This document shows, in pieces, positions 53,648 to 62,686 of a DNA stretch of 64,000 bases. The stretch's first letter is position 1, and every line of letters starts with the position of its first letter. Source of the DNA: Rhizobium herbae (GTDB lineage: Bacteria > Pseudomonadota > Alphaproteobacteria > Rhizobiales > Rhizobiaceae); contig NZ_JAGGJV010000003.1 of the NCBI RefSeq assembly GCF_017873135.1, positions 310,001 to 374,000 on the forward strand, in the 5' to 3' direction. The translations under genes and the position numbers were made by a program. The notes under the pieces were generated by a model, which was given only the letters and a program-made list of their open reading frames with translations, made no database searches and was not told where the DNA came from.

Positions 53648-55249
53648 ATGACTGATAAACGGGAAACAATTCTCACCGTGCGCAACCTCAAGGTCACGTT
53701 CACGACGCCGGACGGCAACGTGGAAGCGGTCAAGGGCATCGATCTCGACGTCAAGGCCGGCGAAACGATTGCGGTGGTCGGCGAATCCGGCTCCGGCAAG
53801 AGCCAGACCATGATGGGCATCATGGGGCTGCTTGCCGGCAACGGCCAAGTCACCGGCTCGGCAAAATACCGTGGCCAGGAGCTGGTGGGCCTTCCGCTCA
53901 AGGCGCTGAACACGGTGCGTGGCGCCAAGATCACCATGATCTTCCAGGAGCCGATGACCTCGCTCGATCCGCTCTACACCATCGGCCGGCAGATCGCCGA
54001 ACCGATCGTCCACCATCGCGGCGGCAGCTTCAAGCAGGCACGCACCCGCGTGCTCGAACTGCTCGAACTGGTCGGCATCCCCGACGCGAAAAGGCGGATC
54101 GACAGCTATCCGCACGAGATGTCCGGCGGCCAGCGCCAGCGCGTGATGATCGCCATGGCGCTGGCCAACGATCCGGACATCCTGATCGCCGACGAACCGA
54201 CGACGGCGCTCGACGTCACCATCCAGGCGCAGATCCTCGATCTGCTCAATAAGCTGCAGGCCAAGTTCGGCATGGCGGTCGTGCTGATCACCCACGATCT
54301 TGGCATCGTCCGCCATTTCGCCAACCGCGTCGCGGTCATGCGTCGCGGCGAAGTGGTCGAGACGGGAACCACGGCTGACATCTTCGAGCGGCCACAGGCC
54401 GACTATACCAAGATGCTGCTGGCCGCCGAGCCGCATGGTCGAAAGCTTTCTCCCGGCGACAAGGCGCCCATCATTCTCGAAGGCGCGAATGTCGCCGTCG
54501 ACTATGCCACCGGCGGCGGCCTGTTCGGCAGTTCGGCAGGTGTCTTCCGCGCCGTCGATGGCGTCAGCATCCGGCTGAAGGAAGGTCAGACCATCGGCAT
54601 CGTCGGCGAATCCGGATCGGGCAAATCGACGCTCGGCCGCGCTCTCCTGCGACTGGTACCGAGCAGCGGCCGCTACCAGTTCGGTGCAACCAACATTTCC
54701 GACTTCGGCCGCTCCGCCATGCGGCCGCTGCGCCGGCAGCTGCAACTCGTCTTCCAGGACCCCTACGGATCGCTATCACCACGCCAGACGGTCGGCGAGA
54801 TCATCACCGAGGGCCTTTATGTCCACGAGCCGCAGCTCAGCCGTGCCGAGCGCGACAAACGGGCCATCGAAGCCCTCAAGGAAGTCCGTCTCGACCCGGC
54901 GGCCCGCAACCGCTATCCGCACGAATTCTCCGGCGGCCAGCGCCAGCGTATCGCCATTGCCCGCGCCATCATCCTGAAACCCAAGGTCGTCATTCTCGAC
55001 GAGCCGACCTCGGCGCTCGATCGTTCGGTGCAGGGACAGGTGATCGACCTCCTGCGCGATCTGCAGAAGGCGCACGGGCTTTCCTATATCTTCATCAGCC
55101 ACGATCTATCGGTGATCAAGGCGATGTCGGATTATGTGGTTGTCATGAAGAACGGGAAGATCGTCGAGGAGGGCGATACCGACGCAATCTTCGAGTCGCC
55201 GCGTGAAAGCTACACGCAAACCCTGATGAGCGCCGCCTTCACGGCCTGA
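53648..55249 (+). CDS. Fused two-domain peptide transporter ATPase (OppDF)
   Basis: A 533-residue protein with two complete ABC cassettes in tandem, equivalent to OppD and OppF joined. First: Walker [10 protein letters not shown] (about 43), signature [14 protein letters not shown], Walker [13 protein letters not shown]. Second: Walker [10 protein letters not shown] (about 315), signature [14 protein letters not shown], Walker [13 protein letters not shown]. The Gln in the first Walker A (GKSQ) is common in OppD-type domains. The ATG at 53648 is one base after the oppC stop, so it is translationally coupled. Confidence 0.92.
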   Translation: MTDKRETILTVRNLKVTFTTPDGNVEAVKGIDLDVKAGETIAVVGESGSGKSQTMMGIMGLLAGNGQVTGSAKYRGQELVGLPLKALNTVRGAKITMIFQEPMTSLDPLYTIGRQIAEPIVHHRGGSFKQARTRVLELLELVGIPDAKRRIDSYPHEMSGGQRQRVMIAMALANDPDILIADEPTTALDVTIQAQILDLLNKLQAKFGMAVVLITHDLGIVRHFANRVAVMRRGEVVETGTTADIFERPQADYTKMLLAAEPHGRKLSPGDKAPIILEGANVAVDYATGGGLFGSSAGVFRAVDGVSIRLKEGQTIGIVGESGSGKSTLGRALLRLVPSSGRYQFGATNISDFGRSAMRPLRRQLQLVFQDPYGSLSPRQTVGEIITEGLYVHEPQLSRAERDKRAIEALKEVRLDPAARNRYPHEFSGGQRQRIAIARAIILKPKVVILDEPTSALDRSVQGQVIDLLRDLQKAHGLSYIFISHDLSVIKAMSDYVVVMKNGKIVEEGDTDAIFESPRESYTQTLMSAAFTA

Positions 55250-55360
55250 CCAAAGATATGTCGGGGATCGACAGCCCCGGCATCGCAATCGCCCTTGCCT
55301 ATTCTTGTCGTCTCAATCCAGGCTCCCTAATCTTGTTCCGGGAGCCATCGGCGTTGGAGC

Positions 55361-55498
55361 GAACATATCGGCAAGATCCGGATACCGCTGGGCGTCTCCA
55401 ACCTCACCTTCGGCGGGCCGCGCAGCAACCGGCTGTTCATCACTGCGACCCAATCGGTCTATTCGATCTATGTGACCGCGACCGGTGTCCAGCAGCCG
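55361..55498 (+). pseudogene. 3' remnant of an SMP-30/gluconolactonase family gene
   Basis: About 45 codons read IGKIRIPLGVSNLTFGGP, then RSNRLFITATQSVYSIYV, then TATGVQ, which is the conserved C-terminal end of SMP-30/gluconolactonase/LRE-like proteins. There is no upstream counterpart: the frame before 55361 has no homology, and the preceding 100 bases follow directly from the ATPase gene. The end also lacks a normal stop and the frame runs on into the antisense of the DMT gene. It therefore looks like a decayed or deletion-truncated copy. Confidence 0.6.
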
Positions 55499-55503
55499 TT
55501 AGA

Positions 55504-56418
55504 TTATTCCTTGGTATCGCCCCGGTGCTTCAACTGCTGCTCGCGGAAGAAGATGAACAGGCCGGAGGCGACGATCAATCCAGCGCCAATGATCACGGTC
55601 CAGCGCGGCGTATCGTCGAAGAAGATCCAGCCAAAGACAACAGCCCAGAACAGCAGCGTATATTGCAGCGGCACGACGGTGGCCGCATCCGCCAGCTTGA
55701 GCGATCGGCTGACCAGCAGATGGGCCATCATCGCGACGATACCGAGCAGGCACAGCGCAAACAGCGCCTGCATATCCATCGGTGCCCAGCCGGCGGTATT
55801 GGCACCGACGCCCACCAGCGAAAAGATCAGTGCGCCGCTCAACTGCCAGAAGATCAGCGTCGTATCCGGCGTCGAGCGCAAGGTCCGCCCGAGAAGCAGC
55901 GCGAAGGCAAAGGCAGCGCTGCCGACCAGGGCAATCAGTGCCGGCAGCGAAAAGCTGTCGCGCGACGGCTCCAGCGCAATCAGCACGCCGGCAAAGCCGA
56001 TCAGGATCGCCGTCCACCGCCGCCAGCCCACATGCTCTCCCAAAAGGAACGGCGAGGCCGCGGCAACGTAGATTGGCGCCGCCAGCCAATAGGTCATCGT
56101 GTCTGCAAGAGGCATATAGGCAACGGCGAAATAAAAGGCTGACGCATCGACCGCGAACAGCAACGATCGCAACGCATGCAGCCAGGGCCGATCAACCTGG
56201 ATCAGGCTGCGCCAGCCGCGCTTGATGAAAAACGGCGTGAGCACGATCAGCGCCGCGACGCTGCGGATCGTCATCAACTGGCTGACGGAATAGGTCGAGA
56301 CCAGCCATTTTCCCATGACGTCGTTGAGCGAAAACATCAGCATGCCGAGCAGCATGATCAGCACGCCGTTGCGGGCGGCGTTCGGTGTGTGGATGATGGA
56401 CGCTGTTTCGGCAGTCAT
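55504..56418 (-). CDS. DMT superfamily permease (EamA family)
   Basis: A 304-residue, ten-segment membrane transporter with two EamA repeats (about 18-145 and 160-290); LMTIRSVAALIVLTPFFI and LQYTLLFWAVVFGWIFF are typical. The ATG at 56418 leaves about 18 residues before the first segment; an ATG at 56454 with GAGGCGTGGGA upstream is an equally possible start. Substrate unknown (amino-acid or metabolite efflux in relatives). Confidence 0.85.
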   Translation of the reverse strand: MTAETASIIHTPNAARNGVLIMLLGMLMFSLNDVMGKWLVSTYSVSQLMTIRSVAALIVLTPFFIKRGWRSLIQVDRPWLHALRSLLFAVDASAFYFAVAYMPLADTMTYWLAAPIYVAAASPFLLGEHVGWRRWTAILIGFAGVLIALEPSRDSFSLPALIALVGSAAFAFALLLGRTLRSTPDTTLIFWQLSGALIFSLVGVGANTAGWAPMDMQALFALCLLGIVAMMAHLLVSRSLKLADAATVVPLQYTLLFWAVVFGWIFFDDTPRWTVIIGAGLIVASGLFIFFREQQLKHRGDTKE

Positions 56419-56688
56419 GGCGCGGATTCCGGGAAAGATGTCCGCCACTCGCATATTCCCACGCCTCAATCCATCCCCGAAAAAGGATGGTTCGATCAAC
56501 AATCGGAATGCAAGCCGCGTCCGGCGCGCCTATCCCTTTGATTTTGCAGTGCAGCATGATAGAAATTCCCTATCGACACATGCAAAGGAGGCCATTGAAA
56601 GAACAACGAAATTCGGTCAAAAGCCAGTGCAAGGCAATATTTTGATCATGTTTCTTCTATCGGCTAGACGCCAAGGGTTGCTGCGTTC

Positions 56689-58998
56689 ATGGGCAAGACT
56701 GTTTTCATCGGCAAACGCTCCAATGCGGCGGGCGGCTGGGGCGCGCTGAAGAGCTGCGGCAAGCGGCTTCTGGAAAGCGGCTCCCCGATTTCGGGCGCTC
56801 GCGCCCTCATGAAGGCCAACCAGCCGGATGGCTTCGACTGCCCGGGTTGCGCCTGGGGCGATCCGGAACATGGATCCTCGTTCGAATTCTGCGAAAACGG
56901 TGTCAAGGCCGTTGCCTGGGAAGCGACCGACAAGCGCACGCCACCTGATTTCTTCGCCGCCCATACCGTGACGTCCCTCCAATCGTGGAGCGATTACGAA
57001 CTGGAGCAGCAGGGCCGGCTCACCCATCCCATGCGCTACGACCCAGCGACCGACACCTATGTCCGTACCAGCTGGGACGCAGCCTTTGCCGAGATCGGCG
57101 AAATCCTCAACGGCTTCGACACGCCGGACCGGGCGGAATTCTACACCTCCGGCCGCGCCTCCAACGAAGCCGCCTTCCTCTACCAGCTGTTCGTCCGCCT
57201 CTACGGCACCAATAATTTTCCTGACTGCTCCAACATGTGCCATGAGGCCAGCGGTGTCGCCATGAAACAGGCGATAGGCGTCGGCAAGGGCACGGTGCTG
57301 CTGGAGGATTTCGAAAAGGCCGACGCGATCTTCGTCATCGGCCAGAACCCCGGCACCAACCATCCGCGCATGCTCGGCGACCTGCGCCGCGCCGCCCAAC
57401 GCGGCGCGAAGATCGTGGTCTTTAATCCGGTGCGCGAGCGTGGGCTTGAACGCTTCGCCGACCCGCAGGACAAGCTGGAAATGCTGCGCGGCGGCTCCAC
57501 CGAGATCGCCAGCGACTATCTCCAGCCACGTCTCGGTGGCGACATGGCGGCCGTGCGCGGCATGGCCAAGGCCGTTTTCGCAGCCGACGACGCGGCCCTT
57601 GCGGTCGGACAGCCCTCCGTTCTCGATCGCGCATTCCTGGCCCGGCATACGGCGGATTTCCAAGCCTATCGCGCCGCCGTCGATGCCACGACCTGGGCCG
57701 AGATCGAGGACCAATCCGGCCTGACGCGGCTCGAAATCGAGCGGGCGGCCGACACCTATCTCAGCGCCGAACGGGTAATCTGCACCTGGGCGATGGGCGT
57801 GACACAGCACCGGCATTCGGTGATCACCATCCGCGAGATCGCCAACTTCATGATGCTGCGCGGCAATATCGGCAAACCGGGCGCCGGCCTCTGCCCGGTG
57901 CGTGGCCATTCCAACGTGCAGGGCGACCGCACGGTTGGTATCAACGAGAAAGCGCCGGCAGCCTTCCTTGATGCGCTGGAAAAGGAATTCGATTTCAAGG
58001 CACCGCGCAAGGAGGGCCACAATGTGCTCGCCGCGATCGGTGCCATGCTGGACGGCTCGGCCCGAGCTTTTATCGGCCTTGGCGGCAATTTCGCACGCGC
58101 GACGCCCGACAGCCCGATCATCGCCAAGGCGCTCGCCCGGCAGAAGCTGACGGTCAATATCGCCACCAAGCTCAATCATTCGCATCTGATGCCCGGCGAA
58201 GTCAGCTTCATCCTGCCCTGCCTCGGCCGTACCGAAATCGACCGGAATTCAAAAGGCGTCAGCCAGATCGTCACCGTCGAGGATTCGATGAGCATGGTCC
58301 ACGGCTCCGGCGGCATCAACAAGCCGGCATCGCCCGAACTGCGCTCCGAAGTCGCCATCGTCGCCGGCATCGCGGCTGCGACCGTCGGCTCGGCAAAGGT
58401 CGACTGGCAAGCACTTGCCGACGACTACGACCGGATCCGCGATCATATCGCCAATGTCATTCCGGGCTTCGAGAACTATAACGAGCGCGTCCGCAAGCCG
58501 CGCGGCTTCCACCTTCGCAATTCTGCTGCCAACCGCGAATGGGAAACACCGAAAGGCCGTGCCACATTCTGGACCGGACCGCTGCCTGCCGCCGTGGAAC
58601 ATCAGGTCGCCCGCGGCCAGGACGGCGTCTTCGTGCTGCAGACCTTCCGCTCGCACGATCAGTACAACACCACCATCTACGGCATGGACGACCGCTATCG
58701 CGGCGTCTATGGCGGACGCAACGTCGTCTTCATCAACCCGGCCGATCTTGCCGAACTCGGCGCCGAGGCGGGTGATCGCTCCGATGTGATTGGCCGGAGC
58801 AGCGACGGCATCTCCCGTATTGCCAGCGACTTCCGCTTCGTCCCCTATGACATTCCGCGCGGCTGCGTCGCCGGCTATTATCCGGAGCTCAACGTGCTGG
58901 TGCCGCTGTCGAGCGCCGGGGACGAAAGCGACACGCCGACCTCGAAATCGGTGCTCGTGTCGTTCCGCACGAAAGCCGCGACGGCAGCCGCGGCCTGA
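56689..58998 (+). CDS. FdhF/YdeP-family molybdopterin oxidoreductase
   Basis: A 769-residue protein like E. coli YdeP in length and layout. A short Cys motif (DCPGCAWGDPEH, about residues 49-60) precedes the molybdopterin domain (FYTSGRASNEAAFLYQLF; NMCHEASGVAMKQAIGVG; FVIGQNPGTNHPRML) and the C-terminal molydopterin-dinucleotide domain (VLQTFRSHDQYNTTIYG). YdeP is linked to acid resistance in E. coli. There is no signal peptide, so it is cytoplasmic, and no gene for a small iron-sulphur or cytochrome subunit is nearby. The next gene starts on its stop codon. Confidence 0.9.
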   Translation: MGKTVFIGKRSNAAGGWGALKSCGKRLLESGSPISGARALMKANQPDGFDCPGCAWGDPEHGSSFEFCENGVKAVAWEATDKRTPPDFFAAHTVTSLQSWSDYELEQQGRLTHPMRYDPATDTYVRTSWDAAFAEIGEILNGFDTPDRAEFYTSGRASNEAAFLYQLFVRLYGTNNFPDCSNMCHEASGVAMKQAIGVGKGTVLLEDFEKADAIFVIGQNPGTNHPRMLGDLRRAAQRGAKIVVFNPVRERGLERFADPQDKLEMLRGGSTEIASDYLQPRLGGDMAAVRGMAKAVFAADDAALAVGQPSVLDRAFLARHTADFQAYRAAVDATTWAEIEDQSGLTRLEIERAADTYLSAERVICTWAMGVTQHRHSVITIREIANFMMLRGNIGKPGAGLCPVRGHSNVQGDRTVGINEKAPAAFLDALEKEFDFKAPRKEGHNVLAAIGAMLDGSARAFIGLGGNFARATPDSPIIAKALARQKLTVNIATKLNHSHLMPGEVSFILPCLGRTEIDRNSKGVSQIVTVEDSMSMVHGSGGINKPASPELRSEVAIVAGIAAATVGSAKVDWQALADDYDRIRDHIANVIPGFENYNERVRKPRGFHLRNSAANREWETPKGRATFWTGPLPAAVEHQVARGQDGVFVLQTFRSHDQYNTTIYGMDDRYRGVYGGRNVVFINPADLAELGAEAGDRSDVIGRSSDGISRIASDFRFVPYDIPRGCVAGYYPELNVLVPLSSAGDESDTPTSKSVLVSFRTKAATAAAA

Positions 58999-59297
58999 TG
59001 GCGGACGATGTTTGGCAAGCCGATTTCCTTGCTTTCGTCGAGGCGATCCGCGCGCGGGACACGACGCTTTCACCGCTCGCAGCAGGGATCGTCGCTGCCG
59101 TTTTCCAAGGCATCTCCGCCGACAGCCGCTCCTTTGCCAAACTGTTCGGTATCGCCCATGCGCTCGTCCTGCGCGAGATCAACATGCTTTCCGGGCCGGA
59201 TGCACCCCTCGAAATCATCCGCCGCGAGACCCGCACACAGAGAACGCACATCAAACTTACGGTAAAAGGCGAGGCTCTTTGTCGCCTCATCCCTTGA
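58998..59297 (+). CDS. Small protein of unknown function, coupled to the YdeP-type gene
   Basis: A 99-residue, mainly alpha-helical protein starting MADDVWQADFLAFVEAIRAR. Its ATG shares a base with the TGA of the oxidoreductase, so it is surely translated with it. ADSRSFAKLFGIAHALVLRE followed by IKLTVKGEALCRLI looks like a small winged-helix-type fold, but I do not recognise the family. A maturation or regulatory partner of the molybdoenzyme is possible (inference). Confidence 0.7.
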   Translation: MADDVWQADFLAFVEAIRARDTTLSPLAAGIVAAVFQGISADSRSFAKLFGIAHALVLREINMLSGPDAPLEIIRRETRTQRTHIKLTVKGEALCRLIP

Positions 59298-59321
59298 CCT
59301 CAGCCAAAGGATCGCTAAATA
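59294..59321 (+). promoter_or_regulatory. Possible promoter of the DUF475 gene
   Basis: TTGACC (59294-59299), 16 bases, TAAATA (59316-59321). The -35 is good, the -10 poor. It would give a leader of about 230 bases containing the hairpins described next. Confidence 0.3.
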
Positions 59322-59359
59322 AACACCAACTTCGCGGTGCAGGGCATTCTAATACGCCT

Positions 59360-59511
59360 GCGGAGTGAACCTGATACCGGGCCCCTCTGGCGAGAATTTA
59401 CGGCGCTCTCGTGATGTCGGTATCACCCCGCAAATAAGCCGGCGGACTATAAGCAAATGACACTCAACCTCATGCGTTCCTCGCATGCCGTCCATGGCAT
59501 GCGGGATTTTT
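59360..59511 (+). promoter_or_regulatory. Structured leader with attenuator upstream of DUF475 gene
   Basis: Nested helices: GCGG 59360-59363 with CCGC 59428-59431, TGATACCG 59372-59379 with CGGTATCA 59418-59425, GCGAGA 59390-59395 with TCTCGT 59407-59412. Downstream, CATGCG (59471-59476) can pair with CGCATG (59482-59487), or the latter region (CGCATGCC, 59482-59489) can pair with GGCATGCG (59496-59503), which is followed by GGATTTTT. These two are mutually exclusive, as in antiterminator/terminator switches. It does not match a riboswitch class I know. Confidence 0.5.
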
Positions 59512-59564
59512 CCATCCATTCGGCCCGTTTCTCCAGCCTTACCGGATCGGAGGTGCGGCCATGA
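59457..59564 (+). CDS. Possible 35-residue leader peptide / upstream ORF
   Basis: An ATG at 59457 opens a 35-codon frame (MTLNLMRSSHAVHGMRDFS...) that runs through both alternative hairpins and ends in a TGA overlapping the DUF475 start codon as ATGA. No strong ribosome-binding site precedes it. It may be a leader peptide coupling translation to DUF475, or chance. Confidence 0.3.
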   Translation: MTLNLMRSSHAVHGMRDFSIHSARFSSLTGSEVRP

Positions 59565-60643
59565 CAACCGCTCCCCAGACATCGACGCTTGGCTATTTCA
59601 AATGGTCCTTCATCCTCACCGCCGTGGGCCTTGCGCTCGGCGCATGGCTCGGCTGGACCACCACCGGCACACTGGGCGGCATGGCCACCGTCTTCTTCGT
59701 CTGCACGGTGCTTGCCGTACTGGAAATCTCCCTCTCCTTCGACAACGCCATCGTCAACGCCAACAAGCTCAAGGAAATGACGCCGGTCTGGCAACAGCGG
59801 TTCCTGACCTGGGGCATTCTCATCGCCGTTTTCGGCATGCGTATCGTTTTCCCGCTGCTCATCGTCGTCATCGCCGCCAATATCGGGCCGATCGACGCGC
59901 TTGTGCTGGCCGCCTCGCGCCCGGAAGAATATGCCCGCATCATGAACGAGGCACATCTGCCGATCGCCGCGTTCGGCGGAACCTTCCTGATGATGGTCGG
60001 CCTGAAATTCTTCTTCGACCATGAGAAGGACGTCCACTGGATCAAGGCGCTGGAACGCGGCATGTCGCGGTTTGCGACGATCAAGGGCGTGGAAATCGCT
60101 TTTGTACTTGCGCTGATCCTGGTGTTCTCGTCCTTTCTTGAAGGCGAGGAAGCCACGACCTTTGTCTACTGCTCGATCTACGGCCTCCTGACCTTCCTTG
60201 CGGTCGAGATGATCGGCGGGTTGCTGGACGCATCGCAGCAGACGATGAGTGCCGCGGCAAAGGGCGGCGTCGGCGCATTCATCTACCTGGAAGTGCTGGA
60301 TGCCAGCTTCTCCTTCGACGGCGTGATCGGCGCCTTCGCCTTGACGCAGAATCTCTTCGTCATCGCCATCGGCCTCGGCATCGGCGCCATGTATGTGCGC
60401 TCGATGACCATCATGCTGGTGGAAAAGGGAACGCTTGCCGAATACCGCTACCTGGAACACGGCGCCTTCTACGCGATCCTGATCCTCTCGGTGATCATGT
60501 ATTGCCAGACGCTGGTGCATATTCCGGAAGTGATCACCGGTCTTGGCGGCGCTGCCCTGATCGGCATCTCGCTCTGGTCGTCGATCCGCTACAACAGGCG
60601 CGAAGACACTGCACACAGCGAACAGACCCGCGCCGAAGCATAG
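59561..60643 (+). CDS. DUF475 family integral membrane protein (TerC-like, probable metal ion transporter)
   Basis: A 360-residue protein with about nine membrane segments. Two matched acidic motifs inside membrane helices, LEISLSFDNAIVNANKL (about 50-66) and LDASFSFDGVIGAFAL (about 246-261), mirror the repeated D/E-x-x-x-S-x-D-N/G metal-binding motif of the TerC / LysE-superfamily, so divalent-cation (for example manganese) export is plausible but unproven. GGAGGTG stands seven bases before ATG 59561. The long structured leader suggests control at the RNA level. A strong terminator follows. Confidence 0.85.
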   Translation: MTTAPQTSTLGYFKWSFILTAVGLALGAWLGWTTTGTLGGMATVFFVCTVLAVLEISLSFDNAIVNANKLKEMTPVWQQRFLTWGILIAVFGMRIVFPLLIVVIAANIGPIDALVLAASRPEEYARIMNEAHLPIAAFGGTFLMMVGLKFFFDHEKDVHWIKALERGMSRFATIKGVEIAFVLALILVFSSFLEGEEATTFVYCSIYGLLTFLAVEMIGGLLDASQQTMSAAAKGGVGAFIYLEVLDASFSFDGVIGAFALTQNLFVIAIGLGIGAMYVRSMTIMLVEKGTLAEYRYLEHGAFYAILILSVIMYCQTLVHIPEVITGLGGAALIGISLWSSIRYNRREDTAHSEQTRAEA

Positions 60644-60669
60644 TAGCACTTCGGATCTGACCAAAAAAA

Positions 60670-60700
60670 GCCCGCCAATCATGCGATTGGCGGGCTTTTT
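60670..60700. terminator. Bidirectional intrinsic terminator after DUF475 gene
   Basis: Perfect 11-bp stem GCCCGCCAATC (60670-60680) / GATTGGCGGGC (60685-60695), ATGC loop, A-run before and TTTTT after. Serves DUF475 and the convergent small gene. Confidence 0.92.
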
Positions 60701-60768
60701 ACATGGATTAAACCAATGTCGGCCAACGGAAGCCCGTGGCGCGCAACAGAGCGCGCCGGGGTCCGGAA

Positions 60769-60936
60769 TTAGCCGCGCTTGACGGAATTGAAGTTCTTCG
60801 GATCGATACCGAGCGTGTAGAGGTCGCGGTCCAGCGGACGGCGGTGACCCTCGACTGCTGCGGCAGCGGCCGTGGCCGCGCCAAAGATGGCGATGGCATT
60901 ACCGAAAAAGCCTCGGGCAGATTTACGGGCACTCAT
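60769..60936 (-). CDS. Small hydrophobic protein of unknown function
   Basis: A 55-residue protein: basic start (MSARKSARGFFGNA), one hydrophobic helix (IAIFGAATAAAAAVEG), then a polar tail RRPLDRDLYTLGIDPKNFNSVK. AAAGAG precedes ATG 60936. The tail looks constrained rather than random, and the terminator past its stop supports a real gene. Function unknown; single-pass membrane anchor likely. Confidence 0.65.
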   Translation of the reverse strand: MSARKSARGFFGNAIAIFGAATAAAAAVEGHRRPLDRDLYTLGIDPKNFNSVKRG

Positions 60937-61063
60937 CTCTTTACTCACTTTCCTAAGTTGTTCATCGTGTTGTTCGATGACAGGAATATGAGACTTGGCA
61001 CCCTTCTTTACAACGCACAGGAATTCATCCCAGCCATGCAAATAGAAAGGGCCCGGTTAACCC

Positions 61064-61112
61064 GTGAACTGATCTCCGATCGTTGGCGTCCAACTTTTGG
61101 AGATCAGTTCAC
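61064..61112. repeat. Near-palindromic element with 14-bp inverted repeats
   Basis: GTGAACTGATCTCC (61064-61077) and its exact reverse complement (61099-61112) flank a second small hairpin, GTTGG-CGT-CCAAC (61082-61094). Outer flanks AAAGGGCC and GGCCCTTT can pair as well, giving an extended hairpin of about 85 bases. The GAACTGATCTCC-AAAAGTTGGAC character of one arm resembles terminal repeats of IS3-type elements (remembered), but no transposase is present. Confidence 0.6.
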
Positions 61113-61159
61113 TTGAGCCAACCAGGCCCTTTCCGTGCGACGTCTTGGGAGGAGCGTCG

Positions 61160-62677
61160 TTAGTCTTCGCTTGCCGCAAGCTGCGAAAGCACTTCACCAC
61201 GTCCTCGCGCCCGCAGGATCAGCGGCACGATGAGAGCTGCGGCGGCAATCACCAGCAGCACGGCTGCGACGGGCGATGTAAACAGTACCGTGACATCGCC
61301 CTGGCTGATAGCCAGTGCGCGGCGAAGCTGCTGCTCGGCCAGCGGCCCGAGAATCAGGCCGACGACGACAGGCGCGATCGGATAGCCGAAAATGCGCATG
61401 ACGTAGCCGAGCAGACCGAAGGCGAGCAGCATGCCGAGCTCGAACACCGACGGATTGGCACCGATGGTGCCAAGCGTCGCAAACAGCAGGATGCCGGCAT
61501 AGAGCCAAGGCTTCGGGATGGTCAGGAGCTTCACCCAGAGGCCAACCAGCGGCAGGTTCAGCACCAGCAGCATGAAGTTGGCAATGAGCAGGCTGGCGAT
61601 CAGGCCCCAGACCAGCTGCGGATTGGTCGCAAACAGCAGCGGACCGGGCTGAAGACCATATTGCTGGAAGCCGGCCAGCATGATGGCCGCGGTCGCCGTG
61701 GTCGGCAGGCCGAGCGTCAGCAACGGCACCAGCGTGCCGGCAGCCGAGGCATTGTTGGCGGCTTCCGGGCCGGCGACGCCTTCGATGGCGCCATTGCCGA
61801 ACTCTTCCGGATATTTGGTCAGCCGCTTTTCCGTGGCGTAGGAGAGGAACGTGCCGATTTCGGCGCCGCCCGCCGGCATCGCGCCGATCGGGAAACCGAT
61901 CGCCGTTCCGCGCAGCCACGCCTTCCACGAACGCGCCCAATCCTGCCTGTTCATCCAGACGGATCCCTTGACCGCTTCGACCTTGTCCGGGCCGAGGTCG
62001 CCTTGTGCCGCGATATAGAGCGATTCGCCGATGGCGAACATCGCGACCGCCAGTGTCGTCACCTCGATTCCGTCGAGCAGATCCGGAATGCCGAAGCTCA
62101 TCCGCGCCTGGCCGGTCAGCTGGTCGATGCCGATGATGGCCAGCGCAAAGCCGATGAACAGCGAGGTCAATCCGCGCAGCGTTGAATCGCCGAAAGCCGA
62201 CGAGACGGTGACGAAGGCAAGCACCATCAGCGCGAAATATTCGCGCGGGCCGAAAACCAGCGCCAGCTTGACGACGAAGGGCGCGATGAAGGCGAGCGCC
62301 AGCGTCGCGATCAGGCCTGCCACGAACGAACCGATGGCAGCGGTGGCAAGCGCTGGCCCGCCCCGTCCGGCCCGAGCCATCTTGTTGCCCTCGAGCGCCG
62401 TGACAATGGACGAGCTTTCCCCGGGCGTGTTCAGAAGGATGGACGTGGTCGAGCCGCCGTACATGCCGCCATAGTAAATCCCGGCGAACATGATCAGAGA
62501 ACCGCCCGGATCGAGCTTGTATGTCACCGGCAGCAGCAGCGCCACGGTCAGCGCCGGGCCGATGCCCGGCAGAACGCCGACGGCAGTGCCGAGCGTCACG
62601 CCGATCAGCGCGTACAGAAGGTTCATCGGCTGGGCTGCAATAACGATGCCCTGCAGCAGAAATTCGAATGTACTCAT
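61160..62677 (-). CDS. tctA: Tripartite tricarboxylate transporter large permease TctA
   Basis: A 505-residue membrane protein with about twelve segments. [20 protein letters not shown] and [20 protein letters not shown] near the N-terminus are the signature of Tct[20 protein letters not shown] lies mid-protein. With TctB and the TctC receptor it takes up citrate-like or other carboxylates by ion symport. ATG 62677, nine bases after tctB. Confidence 0.94.
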   Translation of the reverse strand: MSTFEFLLQGIVIAAQPMNLLYALIGVTLGTAVGVLPGIGPALTVALLLPVTYKLDPGGSLIMFAGIYYGGMYGGSTTSILLNTPGESSSIVTALEGNKMARAGRGGPALATAAIGSFVAGLIATLALAFIAPFVVKLALVFGPREYFALMVLAFVTVSSAFGDSTLRGLTSLFIGFALAIIGIDQLTGQARMSFGIPDLLDGIEVTTLAVAMFAIGESLYIAAQGDLGPDKVEAVKGSVWMNRQDWARSWKAWLRGTAIGFPIGAMPAGGAEIGTFLSYATEKRLTKYPEEFGNGAIEGVAGPEAANNASAAGTLVPLLTLGLPTTATAAIMLAGFQQYGLQPGPLLFATNPQLVWGLIASLLIANFMLLVLNLPLVGLWVKLLTIPKPWLYAGILLFATLGTIGANPSVFELGMLLAFGLLGYVMRIFGYPIAPVVVGLILGPLAEQQLRRALAISQGDVTVLFTSPVAAVLLVIAAAALIVPLILRARGRGEVLSQLAASED

Positions 62678-62686
62678 GTCAGGGCC

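Noticed and set aside
59322..59560. yybP-ykoY (Mn) riboswitch as the identity of the DUF475 leader
   Set aside because: The conserved yybP-ykoY segments I know are not present in the right order, so only an unclassified structured leader is claimed.
61064..61112. Phage or ICE attachment site
   Set aside because: No tRNA, integrase or mobility gene nearby; the inverted rather than direct repeat does not fit an att pair.
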